Positions 1 through 12,161 of a stretch of 64,000 bases of DNA are shown here, in pieces. Origin of the DNA: Trichobilharzia regenti. Its lineage: Eukaryota; Platyhelminthes; Trematoda; Strigeidida; Schistosomatidae. Under the pieces are notes generated by a model. It was not told the DNA's origin. It searched no databases and was given only the letters and a program-made list of their open reading frames with translations. A program made the translations under genes and the position numbers. Positions within the stretch are counted from its first letter, which is position 1, and every line of letters starts with the position of its first letter. The stretch spans positions 119,489,842 to 119,553,841 of the forward strand of contig OX235270.1 of the NCBI GenBank assembly GCA_944472135.2, written 5' to 3'.

Positions 1-1044
1 CACACCAAGAAATATCTAATCTGAGGCAATAGAAGAATGCACTCATCGATCAGTATTCAGCATTTGAAATTAACCATTAATTAGACAATTTAAAAACTTT
101 GAACAATTTATACGTAATTATTTTTGCTGCTGAGACGAGGTGTTTGTTCAGTAGAATTGTTCTAGTGTTAGATGTGTATAATGATTTAATTCAATAAGAA
201 GGAATACTTGATTCATTTCAGAGTTCAGTAGATTAGTCTTAGGGTTATAGAAGCCTTACTTGAATTACAGCATTTATACACTTACAGAAGCTTAATCTTA
301 GCATGTCGTTATTATCCAAGCCTTGTAACACAACAAGTGTGTTGACAAACTATAGGCCCTTGATTCCAGTTACATCGTTTAGAGGTGTTTCTGCCTCAAA
401 TTTAAAACTATGCTTTTATTTCCAACCTTATATTCTAGGGGTTAAAAGCAATATTCTAATTGGGAATCTTGTATCTGTAAGTTAATCTTACTCTCTGTCA
501 GCGATTTCCTTTGACCTCTATTATTATGCGTGTTAATTGGATTACCTTTTTTGTTTTAACTTACAACTCTTCAGTCTGCAATCTACAAGATGGCTTGTGA
601 TAAACTTTTTGTGGTATACTATGGATTAGGGAAAAGGTGAACATCATGTCTATTGTATCCAAAGAATCGACAGAATCTGATTGACGGGAGAAGAAATATG
701 TTACACCCCATCTTAAATCAACCACATTAGTGGATAAGATGTCCTTTTGCCTTTGAATGGAAATTAGAAATGTAATTATCATTAAGATGACTAGGCAGGA
801 GGAGGTGTTACGTATTACACATACATAATTCGCATGGTTTATATCATTATAAGCTAGGCTAATCTGATTCTTTGGTTTATCAAGTCATGTATCCGGATAG
901 CCAATTTTATTAGTTTAATAGGGAGATTTATTAAGGCATATAAAGGCTGTCTGAAAAGACAAGTCCACTTTTTACTGAACTAGATACATAGTGTCATCAA
1001 TAATAGTTAACAACTCTTCATTGTGACTGAATTTCTTCATTAGT
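1..1044. other. AT-rich non-coding stretch, nothing recognised
   Basis: No open frame here has recognisable domains, and I see no RNA gene or repeat match to other parts of the window. Short open frames (for example 303-485) lack any family signature and are of the size expected by chance. Probably intergenic or intronic. Confidence 0.5.
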
Positions 1045-1285
1045 TTCTTTATTTTTAGTTTACGTTCTCAGTGGAACATAGGGCTTCGAGCTATGTTTCT
1101 GTAGCAGTGATGTTTACTGTTACGGGATAGGGATGCTAGCCTCATGCCCACTCTTCCTTCTTTACCAGTCCTAATACTGGTTCAGTGAGGTAAAGGAATG
1201 TGTCGGATGGGGGTCGAACTCCGGACCACATGCATGGTTTGTGAGCATTTTACCGCTGTGCCACCAACGCACTTTCTTCATTAGT
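1032..1285. repeat. 13-bp target-site duplication around a SINE
   Basis: The 13-mer TTTCTTCATTAGT occurs at 1032-1044 and again at 1273-1285, exactly bracketing the SINE at 1045-1272. This is the signature of LINE-mediated (target-primed) insertion and fixes the element ends. Confidence 0.85.
1045..1272 (-). repeat. tRNA-headed SINE, family C
   Basis: Read on the minus strand, the element starts with a tRNA-like head (a degraded copy of TGCGTCGGTGGCACAG, with a B-box-like GGAGTTCGACCCC). A body follows, and it ends with the reverse complement of the 'ctcagtggaacatagggc' segment. Related copies lie at 51308-51541 and 58938-59172, with a partial copy at 3138-3262. A perfect 13-bp target duplication flanks it. 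The head is shared with SINE family B (11941, 22923, 26826, 39484) but the body and tail differ. Non-coding; a passenger of a LINE machinery. Confidence 0.8.
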
Positions 1286-3137
1286 ACAACCACTAGTTGG
1301 ATTACACAGTACTACTTTAATTTGACTGATAACATGTTACCGGATGGTAACACACTCAACTGTCATCTGCGTGCCAATTGAAGTCTATCGATCAGATTTA
1401 CAAGATGGACATTAGAATGAGTAAACACGAGATTAGGAGACGTCTTGCTGCCCTTAGTTATAATTTGGGGTCAATCAATAAACAGTGGTGCATCGCTTAG
1501 ATTCCGAACATTTTATCGTATATCAGATAAGCGTCAATTCAGTGTTGATGAAATGCATATTTCCTTGATCAGGCGGGGGTGATGGTGCTACAACTCCACT
1601 CAATGCTAAGGCTAGAAAGCTTATCTCCACATACTTGGTAGATATACACATGTAAACTGAGTGATAGTGCAGTTAAAAGAAGCGGATTCAGTTAAACTCT
1701 GAGAAATTAGAGCCTTAAAGTATAAAGCGATGTAATATGAACAGATATACTGTTCAATTATATAAAATTTCAGAACTATTGTAATCTCAGACTTTCAGTA
1801 ATATTTTATTTAGCGTCTTCAGTAACATTCGGACAGCATTAATACAAACTGAATTTATCTGAAAATTGTGATAGATTTACTCAATACATTTCGAAAAATC
1901 CGGTCATACATCTACTTGTCATTTCAATTTATATAAAAATAAAAAATATAAAGGTCAAATAAAATTAACAAAGAAAGCAAGCACTTAAGACTAAGGAAAT
2001 TAGTAATTAAAAATACTCTTGGCAATATAATCACATCTACAATATCACTTGAAAACATAACCGAAAAGAAGGGCTTGAAACCATTAGTAAACTTTGAAAA
2101 ATTCCTGTCCCGTACAGAACACAGATAAGTCACTTTACAGGTGCATAACGCAGCTTGACAGCTTAAAATAAACTTCACTTTTACAAAGGTTTTCAAAGTG
2201 TATTGGATGATATATGCTCATGAACGCGAAAATTATTTTTGTAAACTCCTATCATTCTTTTTTCTGCTCATGACAAATCAATGTGGATATAGGCTGCTAT
2301 AACTTAAATCCTAAACTATTATTTTTTTATTGATGTCACACGATACTACTTCTAAACTGATGAATAGAGTAGTTGTAAATGAACGGCCATTAGTTACTAC
2401 TTCCAAATTTGAATGAGTAGTTTGTTCTATAAAAAGACATCAGAAGGATTGAATATAAAGGTGAAATCAAGTTAAACTAAATGCAGAACACGACAGACAA
2501 TTGAAACTAATATACGAGAAAAGAAATTCAGGTGTTGCTGTTAACGTTTTATAAATGTCAAGCATGAAACGTATTTCACAGAAAAACAACTAAATGTACT
2601 CAATGGGTGATTCAGTCAATAAGATTTTAGCTTAAGAACAGGCCTAATATTTCAGAAAACTTTACATAATTGATGGATTAAGGGAATACAGGGGTGAAAA
2701 TTATGATTATTATTCATCACTAAAAAACCAGAAAAGGGAATCAGATACAGAGTAATCGATAAATTCTGTAGATACTACTCAGTTCAACATACTTAGGAAG
2801 TAGGGTAGCATTTTAGAAATATTACAAAAACTGTATACTATTTAGATGTTGTTCGCATGATGGTGATTATTAATAGAGTTTAGAATGTTCGTCTCATGCT
2901 GCTTGGAACTTGTCAACTGAGAAGAAAGGAACGAAAGTAACAAATGCAAGAGGATAACAAAAGATGACTTTACATCTTTAAGGATGTATTAGACAATATT
3001 TACATTTTTACAGCAGAAGGAACAATATCGTTCAATCAGATAGCAGATATGACCACCTAACTAATCTTAGATGAAATGAAAGAGTACTTTTTCGATTCAG
3101 TGCTGGTCACTACGAGATATGTATGATATACATATAT
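1286..3137. other. AT-rich non-coding stretch, nothing recognised
   Basis: No domain-bearing open frame, RNA gene or internal repeat was recognised. A 90-codon minus-strand open frame (1924-2196) is hydrophobic and low-complexity, without any recognisable motif. Confidence 0.45.
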
Positions 3138-3262
3138 TCCCCTTAATTCCTTACGTTCAGGGTGAACACATGTCGTAAAGCTTGTCTGAAATTTTGGTAG
3201 CAGCAGTGTTGTTTTTCTAAGGTCCGGCTGCTAGCCTCATGCCTAACTGACTAATATTTGCA
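3138..3262 (-). repeat. Partial, diverged SINE family C
   Basis: The segment with 'ggtagcagcagtgttg' and 'ggctgctagcctcatgcc' matches the body of the family-C SINEs at 1045-1272 and 58938-59172 in the same order and orientation. The tRNA-like head is missing, so this is a truncated, older copy. Confidence 0.6.
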
Positions 3263-6200
3263 TCGCATAGTGGCATATAGTAATTACGCAATTCCCAAGT
3301 TGAGTGAATTAAAAACCCAGACGGGATCACCAACCTTTGGACTACTGGCGTGTTGTTAGTTCCAGGAAACTGATAGTTTAATTTTTACTATGCCCTGGGT
3401 TCATCCTTCAATCTCAGTTATCACCTCAACTAAATTAGCTTATTACTATACTGAGATTGGCGAAGTAGGAAGATACAGTGCAAATGAATTGTTTTCTCAG
3501 TCTTATTACAGAATATAAATCGTATAATATTAGTATAGTGTTTCAAAGATTACCAACAAACAGCGCAAGCTGATACTCACGTTTGATTTGGAAAACATTT
3601 GGTGATTACTGAATCAAAAGAATATTAATGGCTTACTGGTTAGAGTAGTTGGTCAAAATAATTGTTTATTTTTGCGAAAACACTTACAAATTAATGAGCG
3701 TTTGTATGGTGATAATTACTAGATTCGGATGCAAATGTGTTATAAACATACGACTTTGTTGTGTTCTAAACAAGATAAAGTGCACCTTATGGATTTAATT
3801 GCTAGCCACTAGAAAAAAAACAGCAACTTGAAGGTACTTGACTAACAGGAAATAATCTGCTGGATAAAGACTAAGTAAGTAATCCGACAGTAAAACACAC
3901 ATTTGTAAATAGATAACGAGTCATTACAGTTACAATCTCTAGCCTAACTTCTGATATTTGTTAAAGCAAAGCACTGTAATCTTGAGAAATGCATAGTAAT
4001 GGTTGAATAAGGTTATATAGTAGTACACAAATGTTAACTGACAAATAAAATGTATATCACACAGCATAAGTAATTGTTTAAATAATAATATTAATAATAA
4101 CAGAAAATTCTGTTGATTTCGAAATAAGTGCCACACATTTCAGAGACTGGAATATTTCTAGCTCGAGTTAGTGGATTAGTTGATAAGCCTTTAATTGTTA
4201 AAATCTACTGGTATTGACTTGTAGAACAGCCTCTGATCGTGTTTATCTGCGCGACTGAATTTATGCCTACGTAAACTTCATTGTGAAGAAAAAAGGTCGT
4301 CAAGAAAGATTCTTCTTGTGATAAATCATACGGCAGAATATCCTCTTGATCATTATATTCATAAGAAGAAAGCGAAGCCTAAGTCTTGTCAACCACAATG
4401 TCTATTATTCCGGTTTGAATCGAAACTAAGTCACTGGTTTGAACCCTATCTCGAATGAGAATTATCACCCTGTAACACCCTAATGTATTATATTTGATCT
4501 GATGCCTAAATTATTGAACTTATCAATCACTTATCTACAGTTTTTCTTAAAGTTGAAATACATTTTGATACGGGAAGATATATGCTGAGCCGGGAGTTTT
4601 GTCGAGTATCCAGCTCCCCCTGCCCATTGGTTATTTAATTATGGCAAAGTGTGAAATAATTTTAATTTGTTGGTAGCTTTACCAAAGTGACGACTAAACT
4701 TCCATGAATAATTAGTCTGTACCAAAAATATATACAGGATAGTAGTATAATAGGATAACAGTTGTTTACTACAAGGTGAACAAATCCCTTCTACCAAATC
4801 TGTTATCTAAGACTTTTCGTCATTGCGGACCTTCAGTAATACATACTTGAAGACAACAGTCAGGAAGTTGTGTTCAATAATTTCCCACTGATTAGTGTTG
4901 ACAAGAACGAAAATTACCCTCTTCTATTTATATTTAAGTGCCCAAAGTTTTATTGATGAACGAAGAAATAATATTCCTAAATATAGTTGGGAACAATTTA
5001 GGTCTTAATTCTTAATGAAGACATGGATTCTGAGAGAGGTTTCAGATACATTCAACCTAGGTTTTTGGGAAAAGGCATCCGACTTTATTTTACGCCAACT
5101 TGTTACTTTGAAATAAAGTGAATATTTATAATTCAGAGTTAGGATGCAAATTGTTTGGTATTTTACTAACTTTTGTATTTAGTTATGGACACTTTATCAC
5201 CAGAAGGTGACATTTCAAGAAACATTCGGACCAGCAGACAGTGAGTTACCAGTTCGGCTTTCTGTTAGCTGAGTTTCAATACCAAGCAGCTAGGCAGGTC
5301 AACACATCACGAATACTGTAGAGCTCTCGTATGAATTAATGATACACAAGTGTCTGTCCACCAACACACCACCGGACCAGTAATTTAGAAGCTGCTGGTC
5401 TGAATCATGATGCGATGCAGATTTCTGTTTCATCTTCAATTATTAAACATTACATAAATATTAAATTAATTTGCAATTTTCACATTTCCAGGAGAGGAAA
5501 TTCCACCACATTTTCTTTTGGAAACAGAATTATTTAGACAAAAATATGTGATTGATTTAGGAGAATAGTTATATACCACTCACACCAACCACTGGTATTT
5601 GGCAGCCAGACTGAAGTGACCTGAACACCGGAGGGTCGTTTCACCTTTTAATATCTGGTTCTTATCTCAGTGGGATTGTCTACAGTGTGTTCTGTTACAG
5701 AGTATAAGAATCACAGAAAATTTTATAGTGAGGATAACTCCGCCGGACATGAATATACTGTCAGTACGCTCTGTATGCCTGCATAAATATGAATGAGTAA
5801 CTCAGTATGTGTATTTGTGTGTGTGGAAGAGAGAGACCTTCCATGCTGCTGCTACCTTTCAGTGCTCAACTACTGGTAGATATAACTGTACCTGAACTAA
5901 TGACTCACATATATTTAAATTCAAGGAGACCAAGCTATTCAGTTACATCTTACTAATTAAGTCCTAATAATATGCAGTCACACTGATAATATTAATAATA
6001 ATGTTGTTTGTTCTGACTTCGTAACGTTTACCTGCTGTATATTAAAGTTCAGAATAGATAGAACTAATTAGGCATATCTGTACACTAAATGACAAGTATC
6101 ACCATATATAATTAGATTTTATCTAACATCAGACTAGAATACTTTCCTGTCTAATTTAGAAGAGATATAATTTAGTGTTATTGTATTGCTAACTCTTTTT

Positions 6201-6353
6201 TGCTAACAAAAATGACTGTCTTTCTCCCTCTCTTCTCTCTTTCTCTGCATACATAAGCTGCTCCATTGTTATTATCTAATCCTTATGTAATGTGTATCTA
6301 GATAACTATTGATATTATAGATCACTGTATGCTATCTAAAGCATAGCATCTGA
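3263..6353. other. AT-rich non-coding stretch, nothing recognised
   Basis: No coding region, RNA gene or repeat related to the rest of the window was recognised. It includes a 65-codon minus-strand open frame (3939-4136) rich in Leu/Ile/Phe that I regard as chance. Confidence 0.45.
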
Positions 6354-6359
6354 ATATAT

Positions 6360-6391
<32 letters not shown>

Positions 6392-6393
6392 TA
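6354..6393. repeat. (AT)n microsatellite with one interruption
   Basis: About 40 bases of alternating A and T, broken once by an extra A. Simple-sequence repeat, likely length-polymorphic. Confidence 0.9.
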
Positions 6394-8540
6394 CTGTATT
6401 CATAGGAAGCATGAGATGTATATTTTCATATATAACTCAGCTAAGAGCCCATGCATATGCCTTGTGTAATAAGGAATTTTTTATATTTATTATTATTATT
6501 GTTATCAGTAGAAAGTAGGTTTATTTTTTACTGCAATCATAATCAATGATAGCTACGGAAAAAACTTGTATATTACTCATTACTCTAAGTTATTTCCATT
6601 ACACAACTGTAGTCTGTTGTGTCAGTTCAATTCTCCCTCTAGAGCAACGCCAAAACTTTCTAATATTCTTTCAGTTAGCTACTTAATGCATCCCGATAGT
6701 TACCAGCTTTGATTAGAGCTTCAGGAAGTTTATCTGGAGGTTAGTAACTAGGTAATGAGTAGTATATGAATATTTAGATATCTGGTGATATACGACAAAT
6801 TTGCAGAAGTTCTAATTTATGGCTAACCTCGCTAAGTGGGTTACTGTCTTTAGTGGGTTCATGGATGTGTAATACTGAATATTTGCCAGCTAGGATCAAA
6901 AATAAGTGTTCATTGCTGTCTGTTCTTCGGTAATCCTGCAAATCATATCATTTTGTGACGAATTCGATCACAACTTCACAAACCCAACAAGTGAAAAGTA
7001 TTTCATCACTTCTACACCGGTTGTTTCGTTTCAATGCAACAACACTAACAGTCCACTTCTGTTATATTCAAACAATCAGTTCTGGGGACTGAACTGGCTA
7101 TTAATAAGGTTTCCTGAATTTCATGAAAACTTTAATGAATCACTGTCATTTTAATAATGAGACAAAAGCTAAAGAGTAACTTAGTATTGTAAAATCACTG
7201 GATAAAATATACTTATAAACTCACAATAAATCATACTGAGCGCAAAAGTAGGGGAAAAAACAGTGTTCAGAAAAGTTGTTAGAGCGAATCATATAGTCAA
7301 AGAATTTAATTATGATATCACAAGTAAGCCACGGTTTTGTGTGAAGTTGTATATTGCCGGCACTTAATACTTAGTCAGAAGATTATAGTCAGCGATTATG
7401 ACTTTATAAGTGTATCAAATGGTATTTTCTGACATATTTGTATGTAGAATCTCCTTTTCCTAGGAAGCAGGTATACAGAGCTAATTTAATGCTATAAAAC
7501 TAGTCATTCACTAATCATCAGATGACTTCAAAATAACATTCAAAGGCATCAGAGAAGTATCCATACAAGACGGAAACCAGTTTGTCAAAATTGATTGATC
7601 ACTTTGACCCAGTAAAAACAACCTATAATGAAAAATTTCGGTAAAATGTCATAAAATATTTTAAAGAAAAAGTTGGTGTTTACCTGATTCTCGTACCTTG
7701 ATAAATTCAAACCGGTTTTTCCTGCAGGGAAATTCTGAGTCAAATCAGTATCAGCCATATCATCGTAAATCAGTTAATCGATTTTTCAGAGGATCAGTTT
7801 TCTGCATTCTCTAACTAAAAACACTTGGTAGGTTAACTGCTTATGTAATTAGCTTAGGAGGAAGTGTCTGAGTCACTTTACTGACTGAACGCTCGGTCAA
7901 CTAGTTTGAGTTCCACAGCAGTCCACTATTTTGTTCTTTTTTACTTATAAGTAAATTTAATCAGTAACTCGTGGTAAACTGAAATATTTTTGAAGTAATA
8001 TACACTGTTCACTGGAACAAAAACTAGTCCTTTAAAGGAATTACATTTCAGTACTAAAGGTTTACAGCACTCAGCTAGGTTGCCGTGATTACTACCCATT
8101 TTGTACTATGGTAACTATAACAGAAGCTATATAGAGTGTATAAGCGTGATTGACACCATTCTCATAAGTCGCTAATGTGACTCTGAATGGTTGTCAATAG
8201 TTATGGTTGGTTGGCATGCTCAACAGTTTGATTTAATTGGGTGGGTGCTGACTTCGTTTGTAGGGGCTTGTGTCACTATAGCGTTTATATGCTTGCTACT
8301 GTTGCTTAGACTGAAGCGTTTGTATAGGCTTGTGTGCTAGTTGAATTCTGTTGGGCTTGTATGAGCATTACATAACTGACTGATATGATTGTTGAATGGA
8401 GCAACTATGCTTACCTATAAATCAATAATATATACTAAGGGTGCAAATTTTCTACCGAAGGAGAGGCTGGATGAGTGTGTTTGGTTCTCCTGAATAACAG
8501 TGTATAATTGCCCGGCAGATGAATGCATCATCGTACAAAT
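6394..8540. other. AT-rich non-coding stretch, no recognised gene
   Basis: An 82-codon plus-strand open frame at 6906-7154 starts with a hydrophobic stretch, but I recognise no family and see no splice or promoter context that would support it. The rest shows no repeat or RNA gene. Confidence 0.4.
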
Positions 8541-8760
8541 AAGCTGGTTGATTCTGCCAGTAGTCATATTCTTGTCTCAGAGATTAAGCCATGTATGTCC
8601 AAGAAAATGCTTGAAACTATGAAATCGAGAATGTCTCATTAAGTCAGTTATGGTTCTTTAGATCATATATACTACAAGGATAATTATAGTAATTCTAGAG
8701 CTAATACATACAATTATGCCCTGATGCGCAAGGGAACAGGTAGTTCTTATAAAAGATAAC
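8541..8760 (+). pseudogene. 18S rRNA pseudogene, 5' domain only
   Basis: The segment starts with a near copy of the universal eukaryotic small-subunit rRNA 5' end (CTGGTTGATTCTGCCAGTAG, normally ...GATCCTGCCAG...). It continues co-linearly: TTGTCTCAGAGATTAAGCC, then 'ATGTATGTCCAAG', 'GTTATGGTTCTTTAGATCAT', 'GTAATTCTAGAGCTAATACA' and 'CGCAAGGGAACAGG'. These are the conserved first ~215 nucleotides of 18S rRNA in order. Many substitutions hit normally invariant positions, and the similarity fades after ~8760, so this is not a functional rRNA gene. It could come from retrotransposition of rRNA (5' end retained) or from rDNA segment transfer. Identity is clear; mechanism is inferred. Confidence 0.9.
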
Positions 8761-10015
8761 ATCATTCAGAAGGAGGTATTCAGCTGAAGTATATTTCGTA
8801 TGATGAATAAGTTCTGAAAATAATTCTTTTTAAAAACTCACAATCGTTGATAGTCTACTGATAAACTGAAAGTCTCAAAAAGATGCTTCGTCTCATTTTG
8901 ACACTTTCTAGACAGTTTTAAAATTCCGAGTATTGTTATTAATGTTAATGACTTTAGGCTTTAATAGTCATGACTTACACTGAATAATGATAATAGTAAT
9001 AAGGAAATCAGTTTCCCATTTCCCATTTATTGGATTGTTGTATCTGTAATCTGTTCACCAGAGTTTAATATTAGGTGGAAACTGTTTATGCTTGCTGTAA
9101 TGTCACATTTCCATTTTTCGTCTAATTGCCGACCATGAATTGGGTATTTTATTTTCTAGGCAGTAAGATAAACGACTGAAACCTGACTTATCCTGCAATC
9201 TTCACAATGGAAGAGTGGAATGAAACTTGTGGATGAAATTGTGGGTGATTGCTATTTTAACTGACAGTACCGTATCAAAAAACGTAATGAACCTGCACAA
9301 ATTTTCTGTCCGGTGATTACAGTTAAAGACTACATACAGCACCACCATGCGTTTTATGACTTTCCTCTTTCTTGAGGGCAAATTTTAAGAATAAACTAAG
9401 TGGAAATCCTGCTTTTTAATTGCCTTCATTAATAAATGGCAGTTTTTAGAATAAAATCATTCTTTCCTGACAGTCCATGAGTTTGACAATGACTAGAGCT
9501 CTTTATTATAGCCACAGCATAAAGTTGTAACGTACTGGGTATAAGTCTCTTATTCACTTAACATTCTTCCACATTTACAAATATCCATTTTGGAAATGTG
9601 ATACTTTGTAATGAATGGTATGTTAAGCGACTATTGGCTCCACTCACAAACAGTTCTGATTACTTAGCATTTTACATAATGGAGCCGCTTTTTAATTGTA
9701 GTTTCTAACATGCTGACAGGTGTAATACTTCCATCCTAAAGATTTTATTTCTAGCATGGGTAAAAAAATATTAAGGCTTTCAGTGGTCAGAATCTTTTCT
9801 GCTATTCCATTTATTCTGCCATTTGTACAAAAACTGTTATAACTACTTAACATTCTTAACAGAGACATCGAATTTGTTTGGAAACATTTTGATGTCCTCC
9901 TTAAACGCCATTGTGCTCACATTAAGTGAAAACACAACTGAAGAAAATAATACTGGAAACAGAGAGCAAAAGTCTTGTTCGCCAATTCAATATGTATTTC
10001 GTAATCAATATTAAC
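8761..10015. other. Non-coding stretch, nothing recognised
   Basis: Weak 18S-like similarity may run a little past 8760 but cannot be supported by eye. No domain-bearing open frame or further repeat was seen. A 63-codon open frame (9823-10014) has no recognisable motif. Confidence 0.4.
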
Positions 10016-10264
10016 TGATGTTATTAGATGGTTGGAAGCAATCTGCAGGAAGCCTTGGACATAGGTTTCGTGCTAGCTGGCACTCACCAGTCAGCAAGGC
10101 GCATCTCCAGCCTTGAAGGAACTAATTTCCTTTCCGACATTCGAAACTGTGTCACCCAGTGGCTTCAAAGTTGCAGACACGCCGTGCTGACGAGTGCTAA
10201 CTAGCACCAAACCTAGATAAGGCAAGGCTTCCTACCGATTGCCTCCAACCATCTAATATCATCA
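10016..10264. repeat. Foldback / long inverted-repeat element
   Basis: The two halves are reverse complements. The left arm 10016-10118 begins TGATGTTATTAGATGGTTGG; the right arm 10163-10264 ends with CCAACCATCTAATATCATCA. Pairing continues inward through GGAAGCCTTG/CAAGGCTTCC and GTGCTAG/CTAGCAC to 'ccttgaag'/'cttcaaag', at roughly 80% identity over ~100 bp. A loop of ~44 bp separates the arms. No ORF. The structure suggests a non-autonomous foldback/MITE-type DNA element, or a transcribed hairpin. No convincing target duplication is visible outside the arms. Confidence 0.85.
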
Positions 10265-10739
10265 AATCAGTGTGCAGCGTGATGGCGAGCTACCTAGAAT
10301 GGTGGCCACATTGAAAACCTGACTGACAGAATTCAGTATGTACCAAACAGCACGGACTAGACACACCACACTAGTTACTAGTGTCAAATGAAAATAAATT
10401 GATGTTTTTATCATTAGTTTTTCATCCCGACGTACTACATTTTCTGCTTCAGTCAAACAATCTTTCCCTTCGTTTTTCTTGATATTGCACTTTACGCTGT
10501 TTATAAATAATCCCATACGTTGTTAACAAAGGAACCTTACCTTATTCATGTATAAATATACTTGATATTAGCAGGTAATGGGATAAATACTTAACGCAAT
10601 GCTCATCCTTCTTAATTTGACTGGTAACATTCAAAATTAGAAACCATTACATCAAACAGTAAGTATATAAGGTTCAGAAATCTGTCAAATTATAGTCGCC
10701 TCGTTTTTAAAAAATGTAATTGATGAACTAGAATTGTGC
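10265..10739. other. Non-coding gap between foldback element and Penelope relic
   Basis: An 84-codon minus-strand open frame (10262-10516) overlaps the foldback arm and has no recognisable domain. The last ~60 bases may be degraded upstream RT sequence of the Penelope-like relic. Confidence 0.35.
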
Positions 10740-11620
10740 TGTTGATACATGGACGATACATTCTTGATTATAAAAAGTGGGGATGAAGCAAAAAACATCC
10801 TGGACAAATTTAACGATGTTCATCCTGCAATAAATCTTTCCACTGAGAAATAAAAAGACTAGTATTTCATTTTTAGACATCCTTATGACCAGAAAAGACG
10901 ATAACACAATAAGAAGTGTATATAGAAAACCTACATCAACTGAACAGTTTACTCATTTTTTTATTTTCGTGCCTCTGAAACACAAACGCAATCTAATAAA
11001 GTGCTTGGTCCACAGAGCGAGAGAAATCTGCTCTAGTGAATGTCTTAATGTTATGGCTTAATGTTATTAAACAGTTTCTGAGTAAAAACGGTTACCCAGA
11101 AAAATTCATCGATAAGAATATGAATCAAAAGTTGAGGTAGGCGAAAGCAGCAACCAACAGTTTCGAAACAACCCTTATTCTTACAGCTTCACTTCCTCGG
11201 GGATAACATCAGTAAGATATTAACACAACGCCTACGGAATGCGGTAAAAAGAGCATTCAGTGCTGCTGAATTGTGCTGTGTCTTCAAACTTCCTCTATTT
11301 TGCGCTCGGCAGTTAAATGTGAGCTGCATAATTTCGCCTCTTCTATGTGTATCCACCAATTTGACTGCTCCTGTGGAGTCGATTACACACGTCGTACAAT
11401 GAGGCATGTTTGTCGTCGGATTTCCGAACACCATCCTGCTTGGTTGAGTAAGGGACAAACAAAATCCATTTATAGTATTACACTATCTCATCTCGTGGAT
11501 ACAGAACACAAGACTGATATTAACGAAGTCATCTAAGTCATCTACCACATACCAACTAATCTTAGCTTCACCTTAAGAGTTCGTCTACTACATATTTCTG
11601 AGGCTGTTGGGATCTATATT
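10740..11620 (+). pseudogene. Penelope-like element relic (RT plus GIY-YIG endonuclease)
   Basis: Joined across frames, the plus strand reads YMDDTFLI at 10746 (the Penelope RT catalytic motif, usually YVDDTF). It continues with LDKFNDVHPAINLSTE, TSISFLDILMTRKDD and SVYRKPTSTEQFTHF, the conserved order after the RT catalytic motif in Penelope-like elements. Further on, CSCGVDYTRRTMRHVCRRIS followed by EHHPAWL (11359-11445) fits their C-terminal GIY-YIG endonuclease core, with the Cys pair, the Y..R.T segment and the downstream EH. Stop codons and frameshifts break it throughout, and the N-terminal RT is missing. Known family role: retrotransposition using an RT related to telomerase. Schistosomes are known to carry such elements (Cercyon). 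Here it is a dead 5'-truncated copy. Confidence 0.8.
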
Positions 11621-11940
11621 AGAAACCTAACGTATGTATCCAAAAGAAGTTGGTTCAGACACTGTCCTTACCATGGCTATCAAGGTTTCAATGATCCTCA
11701 TTTTGTTGTGGGAATTTCCTTAATTTTATTTGATATTCTGTTCGCTACCATATTTTTATGTTTATAACTTAAGCGTCTTTCTTGAACTATAATTTCATTG
11801 ATCTTAACAAATCGATAATATTATTTAAAAGGACGACGAAAGCTCCGCAACTATACCAACCAGCTCAGAGAACACTATTAATTGCAAATTATTTAAAAAC
11901 AATGGTATTGTTATTGACGATTATTCTAGGATATTCCATG
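11621..11940. other. Non-coding spacer, no gene seen
   Basis: May include the 3' untranslated remnant of the Penelope-like relic. No other signal was recognised. Confidence 0.35.
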
Positions 11941-12161
11941 TGCGTCAGTGGCACAGTGGTTAGGACTCTCGCCGACCATGCACATGGTCCGGGGTTCGAG
12001 CCCGTACCGACGCACATCTGATATCTATGGTCGACCTGCAAAATTTGGGCTACCGATATCCATGCTGAAAATTCCATACTTGTAACAAAAATACAGTGTG
12101 GAATCAAGCTGTAAATCAAAAATAAAATAAAAAAATAAATAAAATATATATATATATATAA
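11941..12161 (+). repeat. tRNA-headed SINE, family B, with A-rich/(AT)n tail
   Basis: The head TGCGTCAGTGGCACAGTGG (A-box-like) and GGGGTTCGAGCCC (B-box-like) form a tRNA-derived pol III promoter. The body 'cctgcaaaatttgggctacc' and tail 'tgctgaaaattccatacttg' follow, ending in A-rich sequence and (AT)n. Copies: 22733-22923 (minus), 26630-26826 (minus, older) and 39484-39690 (plus). The 3' tail resembles the 3' end of the CR1-like LINE at 46311-46360. Non-coding: open frames that cross it are incidental. Confidence 0.85.

Noticed and set aside
6906..7154. 82-codon open frame as possible host exon
   Set aside because: No recognisable domain, no clear splice sites or neighbouring exons; cannot be supported from sequence alone.
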